From positions 1 through 55,429 of the forward strand of contig JAIQFO010000032.1 in NCBI GenBank assembly GCA_020073215.1: DNA of 55,429 bases. Reading direction: 5' to 3'. Every line of letters begins with the position of its first letter. The first letter of the stretch is position 1. This DNA comes from Terriglobia bacterium. Its GTDB lineage: Bacteria > Acidobacteriota > Terriglobia > Terriglobales > Acidobacteriaceae. The translations under genes and the position numbers were made by a program. The notes under the pieces were generated by a model. It ran no database searches. It saw nothing but the letters and a program-made list of their open reading frames with translations, and was not told the origin of the DNA. Below, one piece after another: positions 28,799 to 37,273 of the stretch.

Positions 28799-29283
28799 CT
28801 AGTTGCCATCCCTTTCTTCTCCGCGTCAATCGCCGCCTTGATCGCGGTGTACATCTGAGTGTATCCAGTGCAGCGGCAGAGATTGCCGCTCAACGCGCTG
28901 CGAATCTCTTCGTCCGTCGGATCCGGATTCACCGCGAGCAGATGCTTCACCGTGATCATGAAACCGGGCGTGCAGTATCCGCATTGCGCGCCGCCCCAAT
29001 CTCCGTAAGCCTTCTGGATGGCGGCCAGGCTGCCGTGCTCACTGATGCCTTCGACGGTAGTGATCTCCTGCCCCTCGCAACTGCCGGCGAGCAGCGTGCA
29101 GGCGAGCATCGGCGTGTCGTCCACGAGCACGGTGCAGGCGCCGCAGGAGGAGTCGTCGCAGCCGCGCTTCGAGCCCGTGAGACCGAGATCGCGGCGCAGC
29201 ACATCGAGCAGCAGCGCGCTCGGCGCGATGGCGAGTTCGTGGGTAAGACCGTTAACGCGCAGTTCTAGGAGTTCTTTTTTCAC
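28795..29283 (-). CDS. hcrC: 4-Hydroxybenzoyl-CoA reductase gamma subunit ([2Fe-2S])
   Basis: The 162-residue iron-sulfur subunit has the plant-type [2Fe-2S] ligands C42, C47, C50 and C62 (GCDDSSCGACTVL) and the second, family-specific set C101, C104, C136 and C138 (QCGYCTPG, NLCRCTGY). It passes electrons between FAD and the molybdenum cofactor. The gene is first of hcrC-orf-hcrA-hcrB, 68 bases after the LeuA-like gene, so it either belongs to the long aromatic operon or starts its own. The presence of the HcrB-type cluster downstream distinguishes this enzyme from xanthine or CO dehydrogenases. Confidence 0.85.
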   Translation of the reverse strand: MKKELLELRVNGLTHELAIAPSALLLDVLRRDLGLTGSKRGCDDSSCGACTVLVDDTPMLACTLLAGSCEGQEITTVEGISEHGSLAAIQKAYGDWGGAQCGYCTPGFMITVKHLLAVNPDPTDEEIRSALSGNLCRCTGYTQMYTAIKAAIDAEKKGMATR

Positions 29284-29351
29284 GGTGATTCGGCTTCCAG
29301 TTGTTCCGCCTGGCCTGGATTATTCGCGAAGTCTCCAGCCAGAAACGTATC

Positions 29352-30605
29352 CTACGAAGTCCCACTTTCAAAGCGTCGTACGATGGCCAGGATTTCCGGT
29401 TCCTGAAGAATCCGGTTGGATTCTTTGGCAGCCAGCAGGACGGCCTGTACGAGTTCATGACTCGCCACCATTCCCCGCTGCGATAGATAGAAGATAACGT
29501 TCGAACTGCCCGACATGGGCCCAACCTCAATTTCCTGATTTCGTCCGATCAGGCTGGCTGGGACTCCTGAATAAACGAAGTCGGTCAGCCAGCGGTCGCC
29601 CTTTTTCTGGGCTTTGATGATGGCCGCCGCGTGGACGCCGGTGGCGGTGCGGAAGGCATCGCGTCCGATCATCGGAGTATTCACTGGAACTGGAACGGAG
29701 GTCGCGGCCGAAACCGAGTCCACATACTTCGGCAGAGAACTGAGGTCGTCGTGCCTCATGCCGAGGAGGTTGAGATTCACCAGCAACTGTTCCATCGGCG
29801 TGTTTCCCACGCGCTCGCCGATTCCGAGCGCGGTGCCGTGCACGCGTGTTGCCCCCGCCTCAATGGCGGCGAGGGAGTTCGCCAAATCGAGGCCGCGATC
29901 GCGATGACCGTGCCAGTCGATGCCAATGCCGACGCCGGCGCCACTCTCCGACAGGAACTTCTTAACCCACGACACCAGGTTCCACACCGCCTCCGGAGTC
30001 GCAGCCCCACAAGTGTCGCAGAGACAGAGCCGCTTGGCCCCAGCCTCGATCGCTTCGGCAAACAAGATACGCAGGTGCTCTGGCGAAGATCGTACGGTGT
30101 CCTCGGTCACGTACATCACGTCGAGGCCTTCCCGCACGGCAAAGCGGATCGCTTCCCGGGTGTGGCGCAGGATTTGATCGAGGGTCCATTCTTCCACGTA
30201 CTGGCGGATGGGACTGCTGCCGATAAACAAAGCAGCCTCAATCGGCACGCCCGTTAGTTGCGATGCTTCCGCGATCGGACGAATGTCCACCATCATGGTG
30301 CGGGCGGCGCAGTTGGGGCGTATGCGCATCCGCTGGGAGGAGATCTCGCGGCAGAGTGCGAGTACAGCTTCACGCTGACGCGCGCCCGCTCCGGGCAGCC
30401 CGACGTCAACGGTTTCAATTCCAAGATTCTCCATGAGATGGAGAATCTCGACTTTCACCGCCGCTGGCGGATCGGTAACGGAGGGGCTCTGCAGACCGTC
30501 GCGCAGCGTCTCATCATCAAGCATGACGTGTGCCGGCCAGACAGTAGTCCGCAGGCCCGCGCTTGCCCAGTCGAAGATGAGGCCGTTTCCCACCGAGATT
30601 CCCAT
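29352..30605 (-). CDS. DRE-TIM metallolyase, LeuA/HMG-CoA-lyase-like acyltransferase or lyase
   Basis: The 417-residue protein begins with DDETLRDGLQSPSVTD, the metal-binding DRE-TIM motif with DGLQ as in HMG-CoA lyases, and has the HxH motif IDWHGHRDRG near residue 230 and GIGERVGNTPMEQL near 262, typical of isopropylmalate/homocitrate synthases. The C-terminal allosteric domain of LeuA is missing, so feedback control by leucine is unlikely. Family members condense acetyl-CoA with a 2-oxo acid or cleave such products. As the tail of the benzoyl-CoA operon it may act on a ring-cleavage product; that is inference, because this step is not part of the known pathway. Confidence 0.7.
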   Translation of the reverse strand: MGISVGNGLIFDWASAGLRTTVWPAHVMLDDETLRDGLQSPSVTDPPAAVKVEILHLMENLGIETVDVGLPGAGARQREAVLALCREISSQRMRIRPNCAARTMMVDIRPIAEASQLTGVPIEAALFIGSSPIRQYVEEWTLDQILRHTREAIRFAVREGLDVMYVTEDTVRSSPEHLRILFAEAIEAGAKRLCLCDTCGAATPEAVWNLVSWVKKFLSESGAGVGIGIDWHGHRDRGLDLANSLAAIEAGATRVHGTALGIGERVGNTPMEQLLVNLNLLGMRHDDLSSLPKYVDSVSAATSVPVPVNTPMIGRDAFRTATGVHAAAIIKAQKKGDRWLTDFVYSGVPASLIGRNQEIEVGPMSGSSNVIFYLSQRGMVASHELVQAVLLAAKESNRILQEPEILAIVRRFESGTS

Positions 30606-30620
30606 GCCGTATTCTCTCGT

Positions 30621-31367
30621 TTACTTGCGGACTTCGGATGCCGCCGGGCGCAACTTGCCAAACTCACCCGCTTGCCGGAGAAGTTCTTGTGCTCCGGCAT
30701 TATCACCCTGAGCACGACGGATCATCGCAAGGTGGTACAAACTGCTGAGCTCGTGAACTCCCTCGTCCAGGCTCCGTTCGAATTCCCGGCGAGCGATCTC
30801 GGTCGCGCCTTCCCGCTCGTGAATCACGCCCAGATGATAGTGGGCCATTACATATTCGGGTGTGAGGGTCGCAGAAAGCTCAAAGTGTTCGCGGGCCTCT
30901 GCCAGTTGTCCCTGGTGAAACAGCGCCAGCGCAAACCGGTAGTGGGCGGCGTTGTAGTTGGGATTAATGTCGAGACAGCGGCGGAAGGCGGCAGCTGCCT
31001 CCGGCATATTGCCTCGGTGATAGTAGGCGACCCCAAGATCGTAATAGGCCAGCACAAATGTCTCCGAGGCCGTCACCGCCCGGCGATAGTGTTCGATGGC
31101 AAGGTCGAGCAGGCCTTCGTGGAACAGAAGGTTTCCAAGCTGGTGGTTGCCCAGGACGTTGTCGGGCTCGGCATCGAGCAAATGCTGGAGCTCCTGCCGC
31201 GCCTCCCGCCCCCGTCCGTCGCGTTCATGCACCAGGGCCAAGAGAAGCCGCTGATCAATGGAAGCGTCGCGGAGAAAACGCCCGCACTCGGCGCAGAACT
31301 TATCCGCCGTGGCGCCCAGGTAACCGCAGCGGGGACAACGTACAGGGCCATCAATCGCTTCTGACAT
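30621..31367 (-). CDS. Zinc-ribbon TPR protein
   Basis: The 248-residue protein starts with a zinc ribbon (CPRCGYLG, then CAECGRF) at residues 11-31 and continues with about six TPR units (for example VLAYYDLGVAYYHRGNMPEA and YVMAHYHLGVIHEREGATEI). Such proteins act as assembly or interaction scaffolds. AAGGAGGATCGT gives a strong ribosome binding site before the ATG at 31367. It lies between the acetyltransferase and LeuA-like genes in the aromatic operon. A role in assembling the oxygen-sensitive iron-sulfur reductase is conceivable but not shown. Confidence 0.75.
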   Translation of the reverse strand: MSEAIDGPVRCPRCGYLGATADKFCAECGRFLRDASIDQRLLLALVHERDGRGREARQELQHLLDAEPDNVLGNHQLGNLLFHEGLLDLAIEHYRRAVTASETFVLAYYDLGVAYYHRGNMPEAAAAFRRCLDINPNYNAAHYRFALALFHQGQLAEAREHFELSATLTPEYVMAHYHLGVIHEREGATEIARREFERSLDEGVHELSSLYHLAMIRRAQGDNAGAQELLRQAGEFGKLRPAASEVRK

Positions 31368-31397
31368 ACGATCCTCCTTACTTACGCGACTTACGCG

Positions 31398-31895
31398 TCA
31401 CTCAAAGCGTGTGGGATCGAGCGCGCAGTCCAGGCACAGACGGTGTGCCGGGGAAAATCCTTCTTTCTTGAAGAACGCGAGAAGATCAAAATCGTCCCAC
31501 GCTACTTCGGTGCGCAGCGTCGTGACCCGGAGAGCGGATAGATTCAGCCGCAATTGCCGCAGTAAGGCTTTGCCTACGTGCTGTCGGCGGTTTGCCGGGC
31601 CCACGCCAATCGCATCCAGCGAGGCAGTGGGCTCGCTGACTCCGTACTCACCATAGTAAAGCGATGCGATGACGAATCCAACAACGCGCCCATCCACTTC
31701 CGCGGCCAGCGAGATTTGCAGCGCCGCCTGTTTCACCGCCCGTTCCAACATGAGTTCGAAATAGCGAGGACGCCGCCGCCCGCTGGCTGCCGCGTCAATC
31801 GCAACCACCGCCTCCAGGTCATGCGCATTCATGAGGCGTACCAGGACACTGTCGGTTTCCAGGACTCCCGGTTCTTCCAGAGGTTTGGTACTCAT
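31398..31895 (-). CDS. GNAT-family acetyltransferase
   Basis: The 165-residue protein has the GNAT pattern: MNAHDLEAVVAIDAAASGRR, VGFVIASLYYGEYG and the acetyl-CoA motif A DAIGVGPANRRQHVGKALLR near 100-119. GAGAGGAG precedes the ATG, 12 bases after the dehydrogenase gene. In Rhodopseudomonas a GNAT enzyme acetylates the catalytic Lys of benzoate-CoA ligase, and BadL in that benzoate cluster is also GNAT-like. Protein acetylation as a switch for the pathway is therefore a reasonable inference; the target could also be a small molecule. Confidence 0.78.
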   Translation of the reverse strand: MSTKPLEEPGVLETDSVLVRLMNAHDLEAVVAIDAAASGRRRPRYFELMLERAVKQAALQISLAAEVDGRVVGFVIASLYYGEYGVSEPTASLDAIGVGPANRRQHVGKALLRQLRLNLSALRVTTLRTEVAWDDFDLLAFFKKEGFSPAHRLCLDCALDPTRFE

Positions 31896-31907
31896 ATGGC
31901 TCCTCTC

Positions 31908-32627
31908 TCAAACACTGCCGAGCGACTGTCCGCCATCGACGCGCAGGATCTGCCCGGTGATCTGCTGCGCTCCAGGCCCGCAAAGAAACGCGACGGCGTT
32001 GGCCACGTCCGCAGGTTCGACGTATCTTCCCACTAGACTTTCCGCCAAGGCAGCGTCGCGGACCGCCTGCGGCAGGCTGTCGGTGAGCGGTGTGCGCACC
32101 CATCCAGGCTCGACCACGTTGATGAGAATTTTCAAGCGGGCAACCTCGCGCGCAACTGTTCTGGCCAGAGCAATCAAACCCGCCTTGCTTGCCGAATACG
32201 CGGATGTGCCGAACTTTCCGCGCGAACCATTGATGGAGCCGATGAGCACGATCCGTCCGCCTTCGCCGGCGCGCATCACAGGGATGGCATGGCGCAGCAA
32301 AAGAAAGGCCCCGCGCAGGTTCACGCTTTGCACAAAATCCCAGTCCTCCACCGCAAGCTTCCATAGAACCGCTTCGCGGGAGACTCCTGCCGCGTGTACG
32401 ACCAGATCGAGGCGCCCGTAAGTGCGCTGCACCTCTGCGATTGCCGAAGCCACGGAAGCATCGTCCCGCACATCACAACGCTGGAAGGGCGCAGCCCCCG
32501 CCGCCGGACGCGCCACATCCAGCGAAACCGCGCACGCTCCTTGCTGCTCGAACCCAGCCATGATGGCGGACCCGATCGCGCCGGAGCCCCCCGTCACGAC
32601 GGCGATCCTGTTTTCCAGAGCGCTCAT
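31908..32627 (-). CDS. Short-chain dehydrogenase/reductase
   Basis: The 239-residue SDR shows the NAD(P) motif VTGGSGAIGSAIM, catalytic Ser in RIVLIGSINGS, YSASK with Tyr and Lys near residue 152, and the EPGWVRTPL loop. The ATG at 32627 overlaps the bcrD stop as ATGA, placing it inside the reductase operon. A likely job is oxidation of the 3-hydroxy group of ring-opened 3-hydroxypimeloyl-CoA, or a BadH-type 2-hydroxycyclohexanecarbonyl-CoA step. The sequence does not decide. An upstream start at 32681 would overlap bcrD by 58 bases and is unlikely. Confidence 0.82.
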   Translation of the reverse strand: MSALENRIAVVTGGSGAIGSAIMAGFEQQGACAVSLDVARPAAGAAPFQRCDVRDDASVASAIAEVQRTYGRLDLVVHAAGVSREAVLWKLAVEDWDFVQSVNLRGAFLLLRHAIPVMRAGEGGRIVLIGSINGSRGKFGTSAYSASKAGLIALARTVAREVARLKILINVVEPGWVRTPLTDSLPQAVRDAALAESLVGRYVEPADVANAVAFLCGPGAQQITGQILRVDGGQSLGSV

Positions 32628-33478
32628 CGCGCCACCACCTCGGTGCGCCGCGCCAGTACACGATGGCGGTACGCACCCCAAAGCGCGGCCCCGATTGCTC
32701 CAGCATAGATCGAGTCCGGGTGAGTACGCACACGCATGGCCAGCTTTTCTTCGGCGATCTTCTCATCCAAGGCGCGGCACAACCCGATATCAGCGGCTAG
32801 TCCGCCGGTGATTGCCACGTCACCACTCGCACCGATCGAGCGCAGAAGCTTTGTGTAACGCCCCGCCATCGACAAGTGAATTCCTTTCAGGATGTCGCTG
32901 CGCGAGATGCCACGGCTCACCATATTGATAACGTCGGTCTCGGCCAACACCGCACAGATGCTGCTCACCGACTCCGGATTCTTTGCTTCGCAGGACAAAG
33001 GTCCGACGTCCTCCAGCATAATGCCCAGGTAGCGGGCAACGTTCTCGAGAAACTGTCCGGAACCGGAGGCGCACTGGCTGGTCATGCGGTACGTCAATAC
33101 GCGGCTGCGCTCGTCCACCCGCATGGCACGCGCGTGCAGGGCCCCGATGTCGATCACGGCGCCGGTGCCGGGCATCAGGAATACCGCTCCTCGCGCGTGC
33201 GTCGTCATGCCGTAGAAGTGACCACGACGGAAATCCACCAACTCGCCTTCCCCGGTGCTGGCGGTATATGCGATCTCGTTCTGGCGCACTCCGGCTGCTT
33301 CCAGGAAAACATCATAACCTTCGCGAATCACCTTCCGCAGTTCGCGCCGGCGGATGCGCTCGTTGTGCAGGCCCAGCACACTCGCCGCCCCGTCTCCAGC
33401 GTCCTGCACCAGCGCAAACTTGACGGCACTCGAGCCCACGTCGACGCCCGCGGCGAGGATACTCTCTGCAGCGTTCAT
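32624..33478 (-). CDS. bcrD: Benzoyl-CoA reductase subunit D (ASKHA ATPase)
   Basis: The 284-residue ATPase belongs to the 2-hydroxyacyl-CoA dehydratase activator/BcrAD family: phosphate motif GVDVGSSAVKFALV, VIDIGALHARAM, and ITGGLAADIGL with GALGAAL-like end. C136 (QCASGSGQF) and C175 (SSICAVLAE) are 39 residues apart, equal to the spacing in BcrA, and would hold one side of the [4Fe-4S] cluster shared by the two subunits. It couples ATP hydrolysis to electron transfer for ring reduction. Length fits the roughly 280 residues of Bcr/Bad-type D subunits. It overlaps bcrA by ATGA and the dehydrogenase by ATGA. Confidence 0.88.
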   Translation of the reverse strand: MNAAESILAAGVDVGSSAVKFALVQDAGDGAASVLGLHNERIRRRELRKVIREGYDVFLEAAGVRQNEIAYTASTGEGELVDFRRGHFYGMTTHARGAVFLMPGTGAVIDIGALHARAMRVDERSRVLTYRMTSQCASGSGQFLENVARYLGIMLEDVGPLSCEAKNPESVSSICAVLAETDVINMVSRGISRSDILKGIHLSMAGRYTKLLRSIGASGDVAITGGLAADIGLCRALDEKIAEEKLAMRVRTHPDSIYAGAIGAALWGAYRHRVLARRTEVVAR

Positions 33479-34812
33479 GCCGCATGCCCTCCGTCGGCAG
33501 CGCGCTGCGCGAATAACGCCGCCCCCAAGGCCCCGGTGTAGATGGACTCGGGAGAGATATTTAGGGTTCGCACACCATAGTTTTGTTGGACCAAGCCTTG
33601 CAGGGCGGAAACCGCAGCGGGGTTACGGGCCACTCCCCCGGTAAACGTGAATTCGTCGGAAATTCCTCCGGAACGCGCCAGCAGCGACATCGCCCGCAAC
33701 ATGATCGCCCGGTGCAGTCCCGCCAGGATGTCCGGCACCTTCTGCCCCAGAGACAGGCGATCCCGCAACTCGGCTCCGGCAAAGACCGTGCAGGTGCTGT
33801 TGATCTTCACGCTGCAAGTGCTTTCCTGTGCCAGCCTGCCGAGTTCGTGCAGGCCGAGGTTCATTTCGTCGGCGATGTAGCCCAGGTAGCGGCCACATCC
33901 CGCCGCACACCGGTCATTCATCTGGAAACTCGTGACGATGCCGGCGCCATCCACCTGAATCGCCTTGGTGTCCTGGCCGCCAATGTCGAGCACCGTGCGC
34001 GTGCCGGCGAACATGGCATGGGCGCCCAAGCCGTGGCAAAGGATCTCGCTGCGGATCTGTTCTTTCGGGAACGGAAGCCGCTGCCGGCCATAGCCCGTAC
34101 CGACCATTCCAAGCACCCGGAACTCGGTCGATCTCACCGACTCAACAGCAGAGCGCAGTCTTGCTTCCCGTTGGCGGATGTCCGCCGGCGCGGTGGCCAG
34201 CGTTTGCTCAAGTGCCGGCCCGGCGTGCCGTTCAAATGCCCCGTCACCTGCCGCATTCTCGACCACCAGGATGGCGGCGTCGAACAGGCCGCACAGGACA
34301 TCGAAGGAAGTGCGCTTCGAATCGCTGAACTGCTCCGCGGCTTGCATGTAGTCGGCGGCGGCCAGATCGCGGAAGAAATCGCTTTTCCGCACCGCTAATT
34401 CGCTGAAATGGCCGGGAACACGCGCCCGCATCGCCTGGCAGATACGATGGAGCGCTTCCTTGACGACCTCCCGGTGGGGCGCATATCGGGGCGCATCGGC
34501 ACAATGGTGCAGCGCCGTCTCCAGCCACTCCAGCTGTTCCAGGTGTTGCTGCTGTCGAAAATTACGCACCAGCGATCCAATAAACTTGCGTTCGATTCCC
34601 GAGAGTTCCGGATCGGCTGCCATGGCATGGCGCACCAGTTCAAATCTTGATTGGACGAGCGCTTCGTCACGAACGATCTGGGAAGCGACTTCATAGTTGC
34701 TGCGGGTGTTAGTGATGCCGCGGCCCAGGACCCGGCCGGTTCGATCAAGCGCGACAGCCTTGGTCGTGGTCGAGCCCAAGTCGATACCCAGCAGAACCTC
34801 CACCACGCTCAT
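33475..34812 (-). CDS. bcrA: Benzoyl-CoA reductase subunit A (ASKHA ATPase)
   Basis: The 445-residue subunit starts MSVVEVLLGIDLGSTTTKAV (ATP phosphate-binding), continues with a helical insert of about 180 residues, and ends in LDIGGQDTKAIQVD, NDRCAAGCGRYL and FTGGVARNPA. C302 and C341 are 39 residues apart and should ligate the bridging [4Fe-4S] cluster with BcrD. The insert and length (about 440) are typical of BcrA/BadF rather than the shorter Bzd-type subunits. The ATG at 34812 overlaps the bcrB stop; the frame further upstream lies wholly inside bcrB. Together with BcrD it forms the electron-activating module. Confidence 0.9.
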   Translation of the reverse strand: MSVVEVLLGIDLGSTTTKAVALDRTGRVLGRGITNTRSNYEVASQIVRDEALVQSRFELVRHAMAADPELSGIERKFIGSLVRNFRQQQHLEQLEWLETALHHCADAPRYAPHREVVKEALHRICQAMRARVPGHFSELAVRKSDFFRDLAAADYMQAAEQFSDSKRTSFDVLCGLFDAAILVVENAAGDGAFERHAGPALEQTLATAPADIRQREARLRSAVESVRSTEFRVLGMVGTGYGRQRLPFPKEQIRSEILCHGLGAHAMFAGTRTVLDIGGQDTKAIQVDGAGIVTSFQMNDRCAAGCGRYLGYIADEMNLGLHELGRLAQESTCSVKINSTCTVFAGAELRDRLSLGQKVPDILAGLHRAIMLRAMSLLARSGGISDEFTFTGGVARNPAAVSALQGLVQQNYGVRTLNISPESIYTGALGAALFAQRAADGGHAA

Positions 34813-36107
34813 GCCGTCACCCCGGCTCCGCGCTTTTGTTCGAGCATCTGCAGGTAGCTCTCGATGCGGTTCTTGATGTTCGCCGGCGAAAAATATCGCG
34901 GATCCACAAGATCGCTCTCGATGAATCCGCCGGGCACACCCGTCCGCTGCTCGAGTTGCCGCAGCATCAGCAGTTGGCCGACGCTGAACGAGTTGCAACT
35001 CTTGATACTGTTGATCATGAAGCCGTCAGCGCGGTATTCGCGGATGTAACTCTCGAGCAGATCGACGCGAGCGGGTAGCCCGAGGTTCGTGTAGCACTCC
35101 AGGCAGTATTCAGCCAGGCTTTCGAGCGGGCGGTTGGGGTCGTGGCGGAAACCGCGATCGTAGAGCCCACCCACTTTGGTATAGCTGCTGGCCACCACGA
35201 CCGCGCCTTCGTCGTAGAACATCTTCCAGAACTCGCGGAAGCTCGTCCAGTTGGGCGGGCCTTCCACCACCAGGCGATAGCGCTGGCGCTTCATCGTGCC
35301 CTCGGGAGTGACGGGGCCAAGTCCCAGCCTGACCCGTTCCGCAATCTCTTCGCGCAGCACGCGGTAATACTCGACGCCCTCGCTGGTGCCTCGGAAGGCG
35401 GTGAAGATCGGGCCGATGTAGTACACGCCGCCGAAGTACGCATCAATCGGCGAGGGCTCGTTTTTCGCGCTCTCCAGCACCCACACGAAATCGTCCTCTG
35501 CCTTGGCGGAAAGAGCCAGCATCTCGGAAAGTCGAGCCTCATCGTAGCGCCGGCCGCTGACTTGCTCCAGTTTTGGGATCACCTCGGTACGCAACTGCTT
35601 CACCACGTAGTCGACATGGTGGGGTTCAATGCGTCCGTTGGCCTGATACGGCACATGCAGCATGGCCACCGGGCATTGATACTCCTGGCGCAGCAGTTCG
35701 AACCACTTGAGAAACGTGAAACATCCCGTGTAGGAGAGCAACAGCAGGTCGGGATTGGGGAGTTTCACGCCGGTGGGACCAATGTTGCCCGACTTCAGCA
35801 TGCCGATATCGCATTTCACATAGGTGCAGACATCCTCGCTGTGCCCTTGCTTTTCCGCTTCCGCAATGTAGTTGGCGGAAAGCTTGCGCATGCCGGACTG
35901 CAGCGCGTTGATCTCCGGCAGGATCGGGAGCAGATCGAAGGAGCGCAGCAGTTCGGTCAAGTTCCCGGGAACAAATGTGGAGACAACTCGCCTTCCCTCT
36001 TCCCGCGCCCGTCCCAAAGAATCGTAGTAGTCCCCGATGAGTTGCTTTTGCAGGACCATGCTCTGCTCTTTTTGGACGGTTGATGCCTTCGCAGTGTCTC
36101 CGCTCAT
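34809..36107 (-). CDS. bcrB: Benzoyl-CoA reductase subunit B
   Basis: The 432-residue protein is of the HgdB/BcrB family: VVSTFVPGNLTELLRSFDLL, CTYVKCDIGMLKSGN, LLLLSYTGCFTFLKWFELLR and SIKSCNSFSVGQLL with conserved cysteines for an active-site [4Fe-4S] cluster, then TGVPGGFIESDLVDPRYFSP, the terminal signature. With BcrC it forms the substrate-binding module that reduces benzoyl-CoA to cyclohexa-1,5-diene-1-carbonyl-CoA. ATG 36107 overlaps the bcrC stop as ATGA, which settles the start. Confidence 0.9.
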   Translation of the reverse strand: MSGDTAKASTVQKEQSMVLQKQLIGDYYDSLGRAREEGRRVVSTFVPGNLTELLRSFDLLPILPEINALQSGMRKLSANYIAEAEKQGHSEDVCTYVKCDIGMLKSGNIGPTGVKLPNPDLLLLSYTGCFTFLKWFELLRQEYQCPVAMLHVPYQANGRIEPHHVDYVVKQLRTEVIPKLEQVSGRRYDEARLSEMLALSAKAEDDFVWVLESAKNEPSPIDAYFGGVYYIGPIFTAFRGTSEGVEYYRVLREEIAERVRLGLGPVTPEGTMKRQRYRLVVEGPPNWTSFREFWKMFYDEGAVVVASSYTKVGGLYDRGFRHDPNRPLESLAEYCLECYTNLGLPARVDLLESYIREYRADGFMINSIKSCNSFSVGQLLMLRQLEQRTGVPGGFIESDLVDPRYFSPANIKNRIESYLQMLEQKRGAGVTA

Positions 36108-37273
36108 ACCTCGCTCCACAGCCGGATGGAATCCGAGAAGGTGCCAGCCTGTTCGCGGATGACGGCGAATTGTCCCGTATCCTCGGAGTACTTGAACTGG
36201 GTGTGGGGAATGTGTTCGCGCTCCAGAGCGGCGACCAGCATAGGTTGCTCCAGCAGCGCGGGATCGCAGAAACTGGGAGCACAGAAGATGACGCCATCCG
36301 CACGATGTTGCCGCACGGCCTCGACCAGCCATCGCCCGCGTTGCCCATCGGGCGCATAGCAGGAGGCCGTGGCCACGCTTTGCGTCAGGTAAGCCTGCGC
36401 CAGGTTTTCGATCGCGTCACCCTCTTCGGGTACCTCGCCTGTGAACCAGCGCAACCCCAACAGCAGGTCGTCGTCCACGATCCAACAGCCCGCGCGTTCC
36501 AGGGTGACGAGCAACGCCAGCGGAGGCTGTTCACAGAACATGCCGGTCAGTACGACCCGGCTGCGGTCTTCTGGAACAGCCGATCCCTGCGAGGCCATCT
36601 CGAGGTAGCGACGCACCATCGTGGTGTGCTCCTCCGGCGGCAGCACACTACCGGCGCGCAGTACGGCATAGACCTGCGCGATGGGATAGAGCCAAGGCGC
36701 TTCACTGCGCGCCTGGTAGAGCTCCCGGATCGCGCGGCGGTTCTGGTTGTAGATCCGGATGCTGTTTCGGAGATTCTGATCAGTGATCGGTCCGCCCGCC
36801 AGCCGCGCCATGTCTTCGCGGATCGCCGTCAATTCCCGCCGCCAGAATTCACCGCCAACGCGCGTGTCGTAGTTTTGGGGAAGATCGACATAGCGCACGT
36901 AGCGGCCGGGAAAGAGCATCGTCCACATGCCGCTCAGGTTGCGGATGACATCACAGATCGAAGGGAACAACATGCCGTCCAGCCCATCGAGCCGTCCCGA
37001 CACTGCCAGCTCGATCGTGCTGCGAGGAATGTGGCAGATGTAGCTCTGGAAGTAGGCGTCGCCACGGATGATTTCCAGCCGGTCGCCGCCGCCGAAGATG
37101 CCGACCGGCAACATTCCAGCCGCATGAATCAGTTCCCGCGGGACATAGATCGGCATATACCCGATTGCTTTGCGCCCGGGCGCGCAGGATTTCCATTCCG
37201 CGACTGCCTTGTAGTCAACGTCTTCGTACAAGGTCTGGGCGCGGGTGAGGATCTGCTCGAGCTCGGGATTCAC
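36104..37273 (-). CDS. bcrC: Benzoyl-CoA reductase subunit C
   Basis: The 389-residue HgdB-like subunit contains RKAIGYMPIYVPRELIHAAG, FGGGDRLEIIRGDAYFQSYI, CHIPRSTIELAVSGRLDGLD and FPSICDVIRNLSGMW, matching benzoyl-CoA reductase C subunits of about 385 residues. The C-terminal CAPSFCDPALLEQPML region carries further cysteines. The start is GTG at 37273 with AAAAGGAGCG upstream, overlapping the dch stop as GTGA. Gene order bcrC-B-A-D is the same as in Thauera aromatica. Confidence 0.88.
   Translation of the reverse strand: MNPELEQILTRAQTLYEDVDYKAVAEWKSCAPGRKAIGYMPIYVPRELIHAAGMLPVGIFGGGDRLEIIRGDAYFQSYICHIPRSTIELAVSGRLDGLDGMLFPSICDVIRNLSGMWTMLFPGRYVRYVDLPQNYDTRVGGEFWRRELTAIREDMARLAGGPITDQNLRNSIRIYNQNRRAIRELYQARSEAPWLYPIAQVYAVLRAGSVLPPEEHTTMVRRYLEMASQGSAVPEDRSRVVLTGMFCEQPPLALLVTLERAGCWIVDDDLLLGLRWFTGEVPEEGDAIENLAQAYLTQSVATASCYAPDGQRGRWLVEAVRQHRADGVIFCAPSFCDPALLEQPMLVAALEREHIPHTQFKYSEDTGQFAVIREQAGTFSDSIRLWSEV

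Noticed and set aside
24705..29283. Xanthine or CO dehydrogenase
   Set aside because: The FAD subunit carries the four extra cysteines of 4-hydroxybenzoyl-CoA reductase and the genes adjoin the benzoyl-CoA pathway.
32624..37273. 2-Hydroxyglutaryl-CoA dehydratase (HgdABC) instead of benzoyl-CoA reductase
   Set aside because: The family is shared, but presence of two ASKHA ATPases with BcrA/BcrD lengths and linkage to oah, dch and had support benzoyl-CoA reductase.
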